Counted from the first letter of the stretch, positions 1-7,826 are shown. The stretch is 64,000 nt of DNA from Palsa-892 sp035295845 (GCA_035295845.1 DATGIF010000034.1:1-64000); one strand, 5' to 3'. The notes: generated from the sequence alone by a model not told the origin. Numbers and translations are program-made.

Positions 1-212
1 TTTTGCTGCTCGAGCTGTTGTTGCGTCTGGCCTGTACCCGTTCCTGGCTGTCCCGGTTGACCAGTCGACGGCAGCGGCTGTCCCTTTATGCCAGGCAGAG
101 GCTGTCCCAGTTGCCCGGGCTGACCTGTCAACGGCTGTCCCCTATCCGGCTTTTTGGGGACCCTTCTCAGTTGTGGGAGAAGGCAAAGGGCAGTGACGCC
201 GGCTTCTGGAAC
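1..212 (-). CDS. Edge fragment of a Gly-Gln-Pro-rich open frame
   Basis: On the minus strand the frame is open from a TAA at 213-215 to the window edge. It encodes a low-complexity stretch with the recurring unit GQP (GQPLTGQPGQLGQPLPG, then GQPLPSTGQPGQPG) followed by a Gln-rich segment. Such composition is typical of disordered linkers in exported or cell-surface proteins. No ATG or GTG lies in the visible part; one TTG is near 131, so the 5' end is uncertain and this may be a decayed gene. Only the sequence beyond the edge can settle its identity. Confidence 0.3.
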
Positions 213-230
213 TTAGCCGAAGTAGAACAA

Positions 231-286
231 TGTCCGCTTTGCCCCCAAGAGCAGACGTTCAACCGTGGTCGCGGAATGTCCGCTTT
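231..286 (+). repeat. Two copies of a dispersed TGTCCGCTTT motif
   Basis: TGTCCGCTTT occurs at 231-240 and 277-286, each preceded by AA and followed by G and a C-rich tract. The same core recurs at 1426, 1478, 3888 and 27810, always on the plus strand and in non-coding DNA. It looks like the decayed end of a dispersed intergenic element of this lineage. No gene is supported in 213-356. Confidence 0.45.
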
Positions 287-356
287 GTGCCAAGAGCTGA
301 CTAGTAACCAGCAGAAAGCGACAAGCTCTCATCGCGGACGCTCTGACGCAGGAACC

Positions 357-566
357 TCAATTCCGTTGGGCTGTGCGTATGACGTTCTCGATGAGCACTG
401 CGGCGCATCCGGCCAGCAGCACGAGTCCCACAGCAAGAGCGGAAGTCTTCAATACAAAAGCCAGAAACGCTGCGACGGCGACGACCCCGAGGATGGCGAA
501 AGCCAAGCTACCATCGTCGACAAATAGACCCGCTATCTCGCGCAGAATCGCCAGGAGCGTTTTCAT
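357..566 (-). CDS. Small two-helix membrane protein (69 aa)
   Basis: The 69-residue product starts MKTLLAILREIAGLF and has two hydrophobic segments, at about residues 17-35 and 38-57, so it is probably an inner-membrane hairpin protein. Its ATG at 564-566 overlaps the TGA of the upstream membrane gene (ATGA), which indicates translational coupling and a shared role. A longer start at 671 exists in the frame, but it would run far into the upstream gene. No family is recognised. Confidence 0.7.
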   Translation of the reverse strand: MKTLLAILREIAGLFVDDGSLAFAILGVVAVAAFLAFVLKTSALAVGLVLLAGCAAVLIENVIRTAQRN

Positions 567-1312
567 TTTGCGATCTCCGTTACCAACCGGCGTGCGAAAG
601 CAACCGAGCTGACCGCAATTAACAAAAACACGATCACGAACCCTAATATGGCGAGATCGCTGCCGGGCCAATTCACGCCTAGACCCTCGCCTGTCCAGAA
701 AACGCCGAATGCCGTGAGCATCAGCCCAACGCCAAACTTAAGGGTGTTCTCAGGAACGCGGGCCAAAGGCCGACGAACAGCAATTCCAGCAATGAGAACA
801 AGGACAAACGCTGCGAGCGCGCCTAGGCTGGCGGGAATCAGTAATCCATGACCCGCACCAATCGCGATAACGATAAAAACGACCTCTAGTCCTTCAAGAA
901 CGACAGCCTTGAATGCCGTGATCCCTGCGAGCCAATCGAGTCGGGCTTGATGAGCAAGTGCATCGTCTTTCAAACTGGCCGTCGTTTGAACGAATTTTAA
1001 TTGCTCGTCGCGTAACGAGATGATACTAGCCGCCCGCAAAATGGCGGTCCGTAACCAGCGCATTCCAAACAATAAGAGCAATATGCCAATGACAATCTGG
1101 AGGAGATTGAGCGGGACGCGATTTAATATTGGGCCCAGAACAACCACCAGCAATCCGAGCAGGACAAGCCCCGCCAAGCTGCCGAGAACGGCAGGTCGAT
1201 AACCACGTATCGTGCTGACGGCGAGCACCACCGTGAACGCCTCCACCACCTCGACGAGCGAAGCTAGAAACGCAGAGGTTATCGCGGGTGCGACTGTTGC
1301 CCATGAACCCAT
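563..1312 (-). CDS. Polytopic membrane protein, COG4280/FTR1-like
   Basis: The 249-residue protein has about seven hydrophobic segments in two loosely similar halves. Each half opens with an acidic membrane motif: EVVEAFTVVLA near residue 21 and LEGLEVVFIVIA near residue 140. This resembles uncharacterised membrane proteins of the COG4280 type and, more loosely, the paired acidic helices of cation permeases such as FTR1. A metal-cation transport role is inference. The start has a clear GAGGTGAG ribosome site and the stop is coupled to the next small membrane gene. Confidence 0.65.
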   Translation of the reverse strand: MGSWATVAPAITSAFLASLVEVVEAFTVVLAVSTIRGYRPAVLGSLAGLVLLGLLVVVLGPILNRVPLNLLQIVIGILLLLFGMRWLRTAILRAASIISLRDEQLKFVQTTASLKDDALAHQARLDWLAGITAFKAVVLEGLEVVFIVIAIGAGHGLLIPASLGALAAFVLVLIAGIAVRRPLARVPENTLKFGVGLMLTAFGVFWTGEGLGVNWPGSDLAILGFVIVFLLIAVSSVAFARRLVTEIAK

Positions 1313-1423
1313 CGCTCACCTCAGAAAAACGATTGGAGTGCCTATCTAGCACGATAAGCTGCGCGTGGATCCGTTGCCAGACAGGAATCAACGGATCCTA
1401 CGGTGCCTGCGTCTTGAGATGCG

Positions 1424-1490
1424 AATGTCCGCCTTGGGTCATTCGCTACCAATCTGTTCTGCGCCGGTGTTAACTAGTGTCCGCTTCGCT
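1424..1490 (+). repeat. Two further TGTCCGC motif copies; otherwise empty intergenic DNA
   Basis: TGTCCGCCTT at 1426-1435 and TGTCCGCTT at 1478-1486 match the motif near 231 and 277. The interval 1313-1609 between the divergent membrane gene and the methyltransferase holds no supported gene. It probably carries both promoters, but no convincing -35/-10 pair stands out. Confidence 0.45.
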
Positions 1491-1609
1491 CCGAAAGCGA
1501 CCAATGCGCTGCGATGCAACGAATGACGCAACGTTCTAATAGCGCCCAAAGCTCACATAAACTAACCTTTGTTTCGAGCCATTCGATAAACAATTGTTTG
1601 GAGCACAGG

Positions 1610-2482
1610 ATGAGTGACACCGACAACACAATTCCAATTGAAGCGTGGAATACTGTCTTGTTCGATAAGTTTTGCCGGTTTCGATACGTGCTGACCCAGG
1701 GCTTGTCTGGTCACAGCGACGAACTGTTTCGGCGAAAGCCTTACCCATCTGGTGCACGCGTGCTCGACGTTGGGTGTGGCTTCGGTGATACCACCCAGCG
1801 CATTGCGACGCAGGTTAAACCCGGCGGCGAGGCTGTCGGTATCGACTGCGCGCAGAATTTCATAGACAGCGCGGTTCGCGAAGCGGCCCAAGCATCGATA
1901 AAGAACGCTACGTTTTTTGTCGCTGATGCGCAGTCCGACAATCTTCGTGGCCCGTATGATTATGTTTTTTCTCGTTTCGGGACTATGTTTTTCAATTTGC
2001 CAGGACTTGCATTGCGCAACATTCGGCGCGCGCTCGCGCTCGGCGGTGAGCTAACAATGATCGTATGGCGGCGTCGCGAGGATAATCCTTGGCTGCATGA
2101 AGCCGAGCTGCGTGTGAAGCAAATCGTCCCTGTGGTCTCTCACGAAGAGACTGAAGAAGTGCATTGCGGGCCGGGTCCGTTCTCCATGGCTGGCCCGGAC
2201 ATGGTGAGCGACATGTTGCGGGGTGCTGGATACGAGTGCATATCTTTTTCGCGCTACGACACTGACGTCTGCATCGGCCGTACCTTGGACGATGCGGTTG
2301 AGTTTGCGTTAGCGCTGGGACCAGCAGGTGAGATCATTCGTCTTGCTGGAGAAGTAGGCGAAAAAAGCAGGGGGCAGGTTATCGCGGCACTGCGTGAAAC
2401 TCTTTCTGCTCACCAGCGCGCCGATGGCATCTGGGCTGGTTCGAGTACCTGGTTCGTTACAGCGAGGAATCCTGCCAGCTAA
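1610..2482 (+). CDS. Class I SAM-dependent methyltransferase
   Basis: The 290-residue protein has motif I VLDVGCGFGDTT near residue 50, an acidic residue ending strand 2 (AVGIDCAQNFI), and FVADAQSD as motif II. This is the layout of the UbiE/Methyltransf_11-25 group of cytosolic methyltransferases. The C-terminal part after RRALALGGELTMIVWRR fits the usual cap after motif III. The ATG at 1610 is preferred because GGAGCACAGG precedes it; an in-frame start 96 bases upstream lacks this. The substrate cannot be told from sequence, and there is no pathway context. Confidence 0.75.
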   Translation: MSDTDNTIPIEAWNTVLFDKFCRFRYVLTQGLSGHSDELFRRKPYPSGARVLDVGCGFGDTTQRIATQVKPGGEAVGIDCAQNFIDSAVREAAQASIKNATFFVADAQSDNLRGPYDYVFSRFGTMFFNLPGLALRNIRRALALGGELTMIVWRRREDNPWLHEAELRVKQIVPVVSHEETEEVHCGPGPFSMAGPDMVSDMLRGAGYECISFSRYDTDVCIGRTLDDAVEFALALGPAGEIIRLAGEVGEKSRGQVIAALRETLSAHQRADGIWAGSSTWFVTARNPAS

Positions 2483-2557
2483 CTGGGATTGCTGGATGTA
2501 CTATTGGCACAAGCGGTGAAATTTATTCGCGTGTGGTTGAATGAGAACTAGATATAA

Positions 2558-2595
2558 GCGTCGAGCCAAATATTGTCGATATTTCAATCGCCTTA
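2558..2595 (+). repeat. Copy 1 of an AAGCCAAATATT dispersed repeat
   Basis: A block reading GAGCCAAATATTGTCGATAT then CAATCGCCTTA matches two blocks near 26579 and 27132. All are on the plus strand, upstream of small secreted or membrane genes. Similarity extends about 35-40 bases with scattered changes. Confidence 0.4.
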
Positions 2596-2658
2596 GGCGA
2601 CCGGATCAGACGCTCGCTCTATTGCGATATTCCTTCGATGTGACAGGCGAGGCGCGTC

Positions 2659-2975
2659 ATGGATATGAGCCTATTTCGGTTTGGCTTAGCTGCTCTTGCG
2701 CTTTGGAGCCTCTGTTCGATCAAGTGCGCGGCCGCGGAAGGAATGCGGAACTTATCGACCTGTGTCCACTGGCAATATTGGCGTGACGAAGTATTTGGCG
2801 GCCAAAATACGTGTGAATTTCCCGTTGCAGTCCGTTTCGTCTCGCAATTCGATCGGAACGAAATTAGCAAGATCCTACGACAGGAGGAATTCTCATTATC
2901 GATCTGCGCAAGCAACAGCTCGAATCGGGATGGTGGATCTCGACGGACAGCACGCATTGGGGGGTGGTAGCGTGA
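2659..2975 (+). pseudogene. Frameshifted exported protein, paralogue of the gene at 26052-26450
   Basis: The reading frame begins with a signal peptide (LFRFGLAALALWSLCSIKCAAA) and then matches the intact minus-strand protein at 26052-26450 almost residue for residue, for example WRDEVFGGQNTCEFPV against WRDEQFGGQNICEFPV. After SKIL the frame is broken. Restoring one C between 2877 and 2878 gives PTGG and re-establishes the match (GILIIDLRKQQLESGWW). The restored frame then diverges and ends at a TGA at 2973-2975, short of the paralogue's C-terminus. A single-base deletion plus loss of the 3' part is the simplest reading. Function unknown. Confidence 0.75.
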
Positions 2976-3280
2976 TTTCACGATGCGCATATCGCGCGAA
3001 AGAGATTCATTCAATACGTTTCATCATCCTGACATTTACTGCCTTTGCGCTGGCTGGAGTTCTGATTTGTCCAGCGAAGGCAGAATGCAACGAGGACGGC
3101 ATCGCGGGCACCTGCAATGACGAGGCCATGAAATTCCGAGTCTTCGCTCTTGAGAAAAGAGTGATTGAACTTGAAAGGTTGGCTCTTGTTGAAAAGACAG
3201 ACTCTCAGAAATTGAAGATGCCGAACATTCCGATTGTGAATCGAGCCCTGATTGCGTTTTGTGTGATTAGAACGTCATAA
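2972..3280 (+). CDS. Small exported protein with a short coiled coil
   Basis: From a GTG at 2972, which overlaps the stop of the preceding pseudogene (GTGA), the frame encodes about 102 residues. There is a basic N-terminus, a hydrophobic core (FIILTFTAFALAGVLI) and a likely signal peptidase site at AKA-E. The mature part has two cysteines in ECNEDGIAGTCNDEA and a heptad-like stretch, FRVFALEKRVIELERLALV. No family is recognised. The overlap suggests it was once coupled to the broken gene. The start is uncertain; a strong terminator follows directly. Confidence 0.5.
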   Translation: MISRCAYRAKEIHSIRFIILTFTAFALAGVLICPAKAECNEDGIAGTCNDEAMKFRVFALEKRVIELERLALVEKTDSQKLKMPNIPIVNRALIAFCVIRTS

Positions 3281-3283
3281 GCG

Positions 3284-3316
3284 GAGGCCGCCTTAACTGG
3301 CGGCCTCTTTCGTTTT
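3284..3316 (+). terminator. Rho-independent terminator
   Basis: A perfect 9-bp stem (GAGGCCGCC at 3284-3292 with GGCGGCCTC at 3299-3307) with a 6-base loop is followed by a T-rich run. It sits directly after the stop of the small exported gene. The DNA between it and 3626 holds no supported gene and should carry the pilin promoter. Confidence 0.85.
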
Positions 3317-3626
3317 CAGACGGCTAACGATTAGTGTGTCACCCACAGATTGTCGCTAAGTGACAATAGGCGACGCTTCACGATAGGTCAGCTTGTGCCT
3401 TTGGCAAGGTAGGCCCGATATTTTGAACTTTTATCACGGATCTGTACAACTCGCGAGAAGCGGATTTTTAACCACGAGTCATTTGAGCGCGATATAGGTA
3501 GTTTCGTCACAATCTTTAACACTGAGGCAAGCAACCTTGCGTATGGTCCGCGTCGGCACCGGAGGCTGAATTTACGTCCGCCGGACCAAAACGCAGAGAG
3601 CCACAGTGGTTCAAGGAGCCCTTACA

Positions 3627-3785
3627 ATGAAAACCTTCGCTCGTTTCGTGAAGGACGAGTCCGGCGCGACGGCCATCGAGTATGGCCTGATCGCCGCTTG
3701 CATCTCGGTTGCGATCATCGCCGTCGTGCAGGGTGTCGGCACCAAGCTGAACACGACCTTCACCAACGTTTCCAATGCGCTGTAA
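3627..3785 (+). CDS. Flp/Fap-type pilin subunit
   Basis: The 52-residue product, MKTFARFVKDESGATAIEYG then LIAACISVAIIAVVQGVG, is a classical Flp prepilin. It has a short basic leader, the conserved G-x3-EYG prepilin peptidase region and one long hydrophobic helix. Such pilins are processed by a TadV/CpaA peptidase and assembled by the Tad/Cpa machine for adhesion. AAGGAG precedes the ATG by eight bases and a strong terminator follows, so it is a single-gene unit. No tad or cpa gene is in the window, so assembly must rely on a distant cluster. Confidence 0.92.
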   Translation: MKTFARFVKDESGATAIEYGLIAACISVAIIAVVQGVGTKLNTTFTNVSNAL

Positions 3786-3810
3786 CAAGCGTTACACTCG
3801 TTTCTAAAGA

Positions 3811-3845
3811 GGAAGGCCCCGGCCCGGTCGGGGCCTTCCTTTTTC
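3811..3845 (+). terminator. Rho-independent terminator of the pilin gene
   Basis: A 10-bp stem (GGAAGGCCCC at 3811-3820 with GGGGCCTTCC at 3830-3839) is followed by TTTTT. A further TGTCCGCTTT motif copy lies just downstream at 3888-3897. Confidence 0.9.
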
Positions 3846-3968
3846 CGTCGTCACTCAGTGCCGCGCCACAGGTGGATTCCGGATCAGTGTCCGCTTTCGC
3901 CCGAAGTGATGAAATGTCGCAGCGATTCACCAGCTGACTAACGCGGCATAATCTGCAATCTGGGTTCG

Positions 3969-4331
3969 ATGCGACGACGCGGATTCTTCGCTCTGCTCGG
4001 TGGCGCGGCTGCCGTTTGGCCATTCTCGGCTGCGGGCCAAGATGCCATGCGGGTTGCAGTGCTAGACGCAGAGTTCCGAACGATTCGAACGATCACGGCT
4101 GCCACCGATCTTGCCTTTTTTAATGAACTCTGGGCTGCCCGCCTAAAAGAAAGCCCCAATGTAACGATGCGGCCAGACTACAAGATTGATATTCTGAGCG
4201 ATCGTCGCAGCACTCGCTGGCTTTATGATCCCGCGGGGCTTGTGCAGGTGCTCTCGGTGAACAAATCGCCCATTTATCGGATGTCGTCGCCGGCGGCATT
4301 CAACGAACTGCTCGGAATCAAGGCACAGTAG
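3969..4331 (+). CDS. Exported protein with Tat-like leader, unknown function
   Basis: The 120-residue protein opens MRRRGFFALLGGAAAVWPFS, the leader style common on rhizobial periplasmic binding proteins (twin arginine, hydrophobic core, alanine-rich end). Cleavage is likely after AAGQ. The mature part (about 95 residues) is too short for a binding protein. Its beginning (MRVAVLDAEFRTIRT) has the beta-strand look of the first segment of ABC transporter substrate-binding proteins of the DUF2380 or LivK kind, but this is weak. It is convergent with the conserved gene at 4363-4902. Confidence 0.6.
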   Translation: MRRRGFFALLGGAAAVWPFSAAGQDAMRVAVLDAEFRTIRTITAATDLAFFNELWAARLKESPNVTMRPDYKIDILSDRRSTRWLYDPAGLVQVLSVNKSPIYRMSSPAAFNELLGIKAQ

Positions 4332-4362
4332 CCGGTCAGAGCCCGACACGCGCGCATCTGCT

Positions 4363-4902
4363 TCAGATTTTCCGACTATCGTACGCCCATTGCAGTAGAG
4401 CCTGTCGTTGCCGGCGACGGCACGAGGTATCGCCAGGCTCACAATTCATTCGAACTTGAGCAATATGACGCCGGAACGCCTTCCAGCGCTTGATTTGGCG
4501 CCTGTCTTCCTCCGGCGTTCGGCGTCCCATGTAGTAACGGCAATACCATTGAAACCACCCACGCGGGTCATCCGGATAGATCCATCCTTTTTTCCGCCAC
4601 ACGGAAAGCGGTTGGCTTGCATCAACACCAAAATAGTTGAGCGAACAATCGCGGCCGGATGGTGAAAGTTTGGCGCGCTTGAACCAGCTCTTTGGAAACT
4701 CCCTCCGTGTATCCGTCATGTACTTACCGCAAAACACGCCGAGAGCGAGCATCTGTTGCGGCGTCAGCTCGGGTTTAAATTTTGGATCAAAGCTGCGGCC
4801 CAAAGGCGTCGAGAGTTCATAGCAATATTCCTTCTGCATTCTGTCGTTCACAGTGACGAGCCTGCTTTTCGACCTTCTTGGTTGCTTAGTGCTCTTTTGC
4901 AT
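4363..4902 (-). CDS. Conserved hypothetical protein, aromatic-rich
   Basis: This 179-residue protein is basic and very rich in Trp and Tyr, with blocks such as FGVDASQPLSVWRKKGWIYP, DDPRGWFQWYCRYYMGRR and RQRQALLQWAYDSRKI. I recognise it as a widely distributed conserved protein of unknown function, with homologues in bacteria and lower eukaryotes. It has no signal peptide or membrane segment, so it should be cytosolic. The density of conserved Trp, Tyr and Arg suggests nucleic-acid or nucleotide contact, but this is inference. The ATG at 4902 is chosen over a TTG one codon upstream. Confidence 0.8.
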   Translation of the reverse strand: MQKSTKQPRRSKSRLVTVNDRMQKEYCYELSTPLGRSFDPKFKPELTPQQMLALGVFCGKYMTDTRREFPKSWFKRAKLSPSGRDCSLNYFGVDASQPLSVWRKKGWIYPDDPRGWFQWYCRYYMGRRTPEEDRRQIKRWKAFRRHIAQVRMNCEPGDTSCRRRQRQALLQWAYDSRKI

Positions 4903-5102
4903 CAAACTACCGTGAAAGCAGGACGGTCCTTATTGGGTTTAGTGGCGTAACGCTTCAGCCGTTCAATTGCCAGATTGCGACGTTACCAAAACCAGGCCCA
5001 GGTCCTTTCGCTATTGCTGTAGTCTATGTGCTGTCTGTTGCGATAGTCCTTGTTCTCAGAACATATTCCTCTTTTTTGCGAAACTAACATCAGGAGCAAC
5101 CC

Positions 5103-5486
5103 ATGTCGGAGAACAGCGCGGCGATGAATCGGGAGTTCCTTGACCAACAGCGAAAGCGCCTCGAGACGCTGCGCCAGGAACTTCTAGGAGGAGAGCGGAA
5201 GGCCGCAGCTGACGAGCGCGCCGCTCAGGTGATGCGTGGCGAGGAGACGCAGGATCCCGGTGAGCAAAGCGTGGATCTTGCGCAGCAGGAAATATCGTGG
5301 GGTCTACACGAAGGGGATAAGCGGCGGTTGAACGATATCGAACGCGCGATCCAGAAGATTGCTGAAGGCACTTACGGCTTCTCTGATATAAGCGGCGAGC
5401 CGATACCGGCGGCGCGACTAAAAGCCACGCCCGAGGCGATTCTAACCGTGCAAGAAGAAGAGCAGCGGGAAAAGAAGAACCACTAA
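5103..5486 (+). CDS. DksA/TraR-like protein without zinc-finger cysteines
   Basis: The 127-residue protein has an N-terminal coiled coil (residues 9-85) and then EGTYGFSDISGEPIPAARL, the position of the C4 zinc finger in DksA/TraR proteins (typically GTYGYC..TGEPI..RL). All cysteines are missing from the entire protein; Ser, Asp and others replace them. DksA proteins enter the RNA polymerase secondary channel and, with ppGpp, alter initiation. Cysteine-poor forms are known to work without zinc. AGGAG lies 7 bases before the ATG. The next gene, 23 bases on, is probably in the same operon. Confidence 0.8.
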   Translation: MSENSAAMNREFLDQQRKRLETLRQELLGGERKAAADERAAQVMRGEETQDPGEQSVDLAQQEISWGLHEGDKRRLNDIERAIQKIAEGTYGFSDISGEPIPAARLKATPEAILTVQEEEQREKKNH

Positions 5487-5509
5487 GATAAACGAAAGCG
5501 AGGTTTTCA

Positions 5510-5707
5510 ATGCGAAAGAAAAATCACATGCCGCCGGTTCCTCCGGGCAACCGAAACAACGCGTTTCCGGGCAACAACGCCAAGCCGAAGCAGGACACGA
5601 CGCTGAAGCACTCCGAACCGGAAAATCCCTCCGAGCAGGGCGAGACCGCGAACATCAAACAGAACACGACCAATGCCGGCTTCTTTCATGGCAGGCGGGT
5701 TAAGTGA
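5510..5707 (+). CDS. Small hydrophilic conserved protein (65 aa)
   Basis: The product is short, proline- and asparagine-rich and ends NIKQNTTNAGFFHGRRVK. I recognise this ending from small uncharacterised proteins common in Hyphomicrobiales. There is no membrane segment or cysteine, so it is probably disordered. It lies 23 bases after the DksA-like gene and has a GCGAGG ribosome site, which suggests a shared transcript and perhaps a stress role. Nothing further can be inferred. Confidence 0.75.
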   Translation: MRKKNHMPPVPPGNRNNAFPGNNAKPKQDTTLKHSEPENPSEQGETANIKQNTTNAGFFHGRRVK

Positions 5708-5810
5708 TCTAGATTCGGCTTTTCCGCTTCATCTCCCGGAAGTGTGACTTACGCCACATAGAGCGGCGTTCGGCTGCAGTATGGGAAAGGTGCCTTCACA
5801 GGAGGTACCA

Positions 5811-6134
5811 ATGGAGCCGTGGAAACTCGTTACTGCCGGCATTATCGCCGCCTATTTGCTTGTGGCGAGCGCAATTTCGGCCACAGTCGATCACTTAGCC
5901 ACGACACCGAAGCCGCGCTTGGGCCAGGAACTGAACGCGCATTCTCAGTCTATTTTCGTCGCCGACCAGGAATGTCTCGATTCGGAAGATGAGTCAGATC
6001 GTCAAGAACCCCGCCCGATTTGGCAATCAAACGACCAATTCGGGACCTTCATGATCCAGCGCTGGGACCTGCGCGGTTCCAGCGAGATCGTTGGCTATGC
6101 TCCCATCGATCCCTGCGAGGAACAGAGAGGCTAG
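5811..6134 (+). CDS. Single-pass membrane-anchored or exported protein
   Basis: An AGGAGG at 5800-5805 points to the ATG at 5811, giving 107 residues: MEPWKLVTAGIIAAYLLVAS is an N-terminal hydrophobic segment or uncleaved signal. The remainder is acidic and hydrophilic (DQECLDSEDESD) with two cysteines. A longer frame from 5781 exists but ignores the strong ribosome site. No family is recognised; the N-terminus puts the C-terminal part in the periplasm. Confidence 0.6.
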   Translation: MEPWKLVTAGIIAAYLLVASAISATVDHLATTPKPRLGQELNAHSQSIFVADQECLDSEDESDRQEPRPIWQSNDQFGTFMIQRWDLRGSSEIVGYAPIDPCEEQRG

Positions 6135-6374
6135 TAACTTCCTCTCTTTACGTCCTTGCTTGCCGCTTAGACGGCTTATTGAAATCCGCGAAAATTCTAT
6201 GGGTTTGAAGTGGCCGCCTGAGTCATAGGTAGCGCCCATTTATTTCCCCATCTAGGGCCAAGAATTTTTTTCAAACATTTTTTCTTCTGTGAACTCGCTC
6301 ACACAGCATCTCTGAGGCCCAGGCTAGCTTGTGCTTGCAAGTAAGTCCCCACACCCAAACAACGGAGAACTACC

Positions 6375-6512
6375 ATGACCTTCAAGAAGCTCGCTCTCAT
6401 CACCGCGTTGCTGATCACGAGCATTACCGCTGCGGCGGCTGGCCCGGCTTTCAACCAGGATGCCCAGTATCGCTCTGCGGACGTCGGCGACAACGGCGGC
6501 GGCGGCCAGTAA
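6375..6512 (+). CDS. Very small exported peptide (45 aa)
   Basis: The frame MTFKKLALITALLITSITAA then AAGPAFNQDAQYRSADVG ends in GDNGGGGQ. It has a textbook signal peptide with likely cleavage after AAA or AAAG, leaving a mature peptide of about 22 residues with a glycine tail. A GGAGAA ribosome site is placed 6-10 bases before the ATG, and a strong terminator follows 20 bases after the stop, so the unit is well defined. Function unknown. Confidence 0.65.
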   Translation: MTFKKLALITALLITSITAAAAGPAFNQDAQYRSADVGDNGGGGQ

Positions 6513-6532
6513 GGCCCTCACGCAGTGGAGCC

Positions 6533-6568
6533 AGGGCGGTCGGTGACAAACCGGCCGCCCTCTTCATT
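6533..6568 (+). terminator. Rho-independent terminator
   Basis: AGGGCGGTCGG at 6533-6543 pairs with CCGGCCGCCCT at 6551-6561 (one G-U pair), followed by TCTTCATTT. It ends the small peptide gene and may also serve the convergent P450 gene, whose stop is at 6564. Confidence 0.75.
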
Positions 6569-7826
6569 TGGCCCGAGCCGGTCGCAAGCGACAACGGATC
6601 GGTAGCGATCGAATCCCTCCTACAAAATTCGATCTCGCCCATTGCGGTGTACCGGCAAATTCAATTCGATCAAGCCGGCTCATCAGCTCTTTAAGGAATA
6701 CGCGAATCTCCACCTTTGCTAAGTGGTGTCCCAAGCAGAAGTGCGCACCCTGACCGAATGCAACCTGTGGATTTGGATAACGATTAATCAGGAACTTTTC
6801 GCTGTCAATAAATACCCTTTCGTCTCTGTTGGCAGAGATAAAGAACAGCGCGAGCGATTCACCCGCTCGGATTTTCGTACCCCCCACGTCCGATTCCTGT
6901 TTGGCCGTGCGCATAAAATGGCGCACGGGCGAGGTCCAGCGAAGAATTTCATCAACGCCCCGGTCAAGGAGTGAAAGATCGTTCTTAAGTTTTTCAAGCT
7001 GTTGCGGATGCTTAATTAATGCGTGCAGGCCGCCGGAAATTGCGAACGACGTGGTGTCATGGCCAGCCGTTGCCAAAATGATGAAGTAGGACAGGCGCTC
7101 GAAATCTGGAATCGGTTTTCCATCAATCTTTGCCCTGGCAATCAGCGTCGCGATGTCGTTTCTGGGACGCGCTCGCCGCTCGCCGGTAAGATCATCGAAA
7201 TAGTCCCGATACTCCACCAGAGCGGTTCTGATCGCCTCAAAGGGGTCTCTTTTCGTGCGGCGCTGAGGGTCATCGACGCCCAGGAGATTGCGGTTGAGCT
7301 CCAATAAAAGGGGAAGATCCTCGGCAGGCGTTCCGAGAATGTTCATCAGCACGCGGAGGGGAAATTTTGCCGTAACGGCCGCAAAGTCGACCTCCATATC
7401 TGCGTCCATCAACTCATCAATGCTTTGGCGAGCCATTGTCGAGATCGACGCCTCTAGCCGACGAATGCGATCGGGGGTAAAGCACGCCTGGGTTATTGCG
7501 CGATAGGCCCGATGGGCGGGATCATCCATGTGAGTGAGGGGCTGCAGCGGCGGACTTCGGCCGGTCAATTGCGAAAACGCCGTCTCCGCGAGCTCGTTGA
7601 ACAAAACCGTTCGCGGCGCGGCGAGGAACGTTTGCCCATTTTGCTCAACTGCGATTACATCCGGGTGCCTTGTAACGGCCCAGAAGGGCTTAATCCCATT
7701 GGCTTTTACCCAATGAACGGGTGAGCAACTTCGCAAGATCTTGAAGGCCCTCTCAACCCTAGTCGGATCCGCATAGGTATCGGGTTCTGCGATACTCGCC
7801 GCGATCTTTTCCAACTCGGCGGTCAT
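6564..7826 (-). CDS. Cytochrome P450
   Basis: The 420-residue protein has all P450 landmarks: the I-helix AGHDTT oxygen-activation motif (near residue 253), the ExxR pair EILR (293-296) and the heme loop FGQGAHFCLGHHLA with the thiolate Cys at about 364. There is no membrane anchor, so it is a soluble class I enzyme that would need a ferredoxin and a reductase; none is nearby. Sequence style is closest to bacterial sterol, terpene or fatty-acid hydroxylases (CYP111/124/125/142 type), but the substrate is not predictable. The start has CGGAGAC eight bases upstream. It is divergent from the cyclase-like gene. Confidence 0.93.
   Translation of the reverse strand: MTAELEKIAASIAEPDTYADPTRVERAFKILRSCSPVHWVKANGIKPFWAVTRHPDVIAVEQNGQTFLAAPRTVLFNELAETAFSQLTGRSPPLQPLTHMDDPAHRAYRAITQACFTPDRIRRLEASISTMARQSIDELMDADMEVDFAAVTAKFPLRVLMNILGTPAEDLPLLLELNRNLLGVDDPQRRTKRDPFEAIRTALVEYRDYFDDLTGERRARPRNDIATLIARAKIDGKPIPDFERLSYFIILATAGHDTTSFAISGGLHALIKHPQQLEKLKNDLSLLDRGVDEILRWTSPVRHFMRTAKQESDVGGTKIRAGESLALFFISANRDERVFIDSEKFLINRYPNPQVAFGQGAHFCLGHHLAKVEIRVFLKELMSRLDRIEFAGTPQWARSNFVGGIRSLPIRCRLRPARAK

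Noticed and set aside
3..527. 174-codon plus-strand frame at the left edge
   Set aside because: It crosses the repeat motif, overlaps the small membrane gene on the other strand and gives an Arg/Ser/Leu-rich product typical of an antisense frame.
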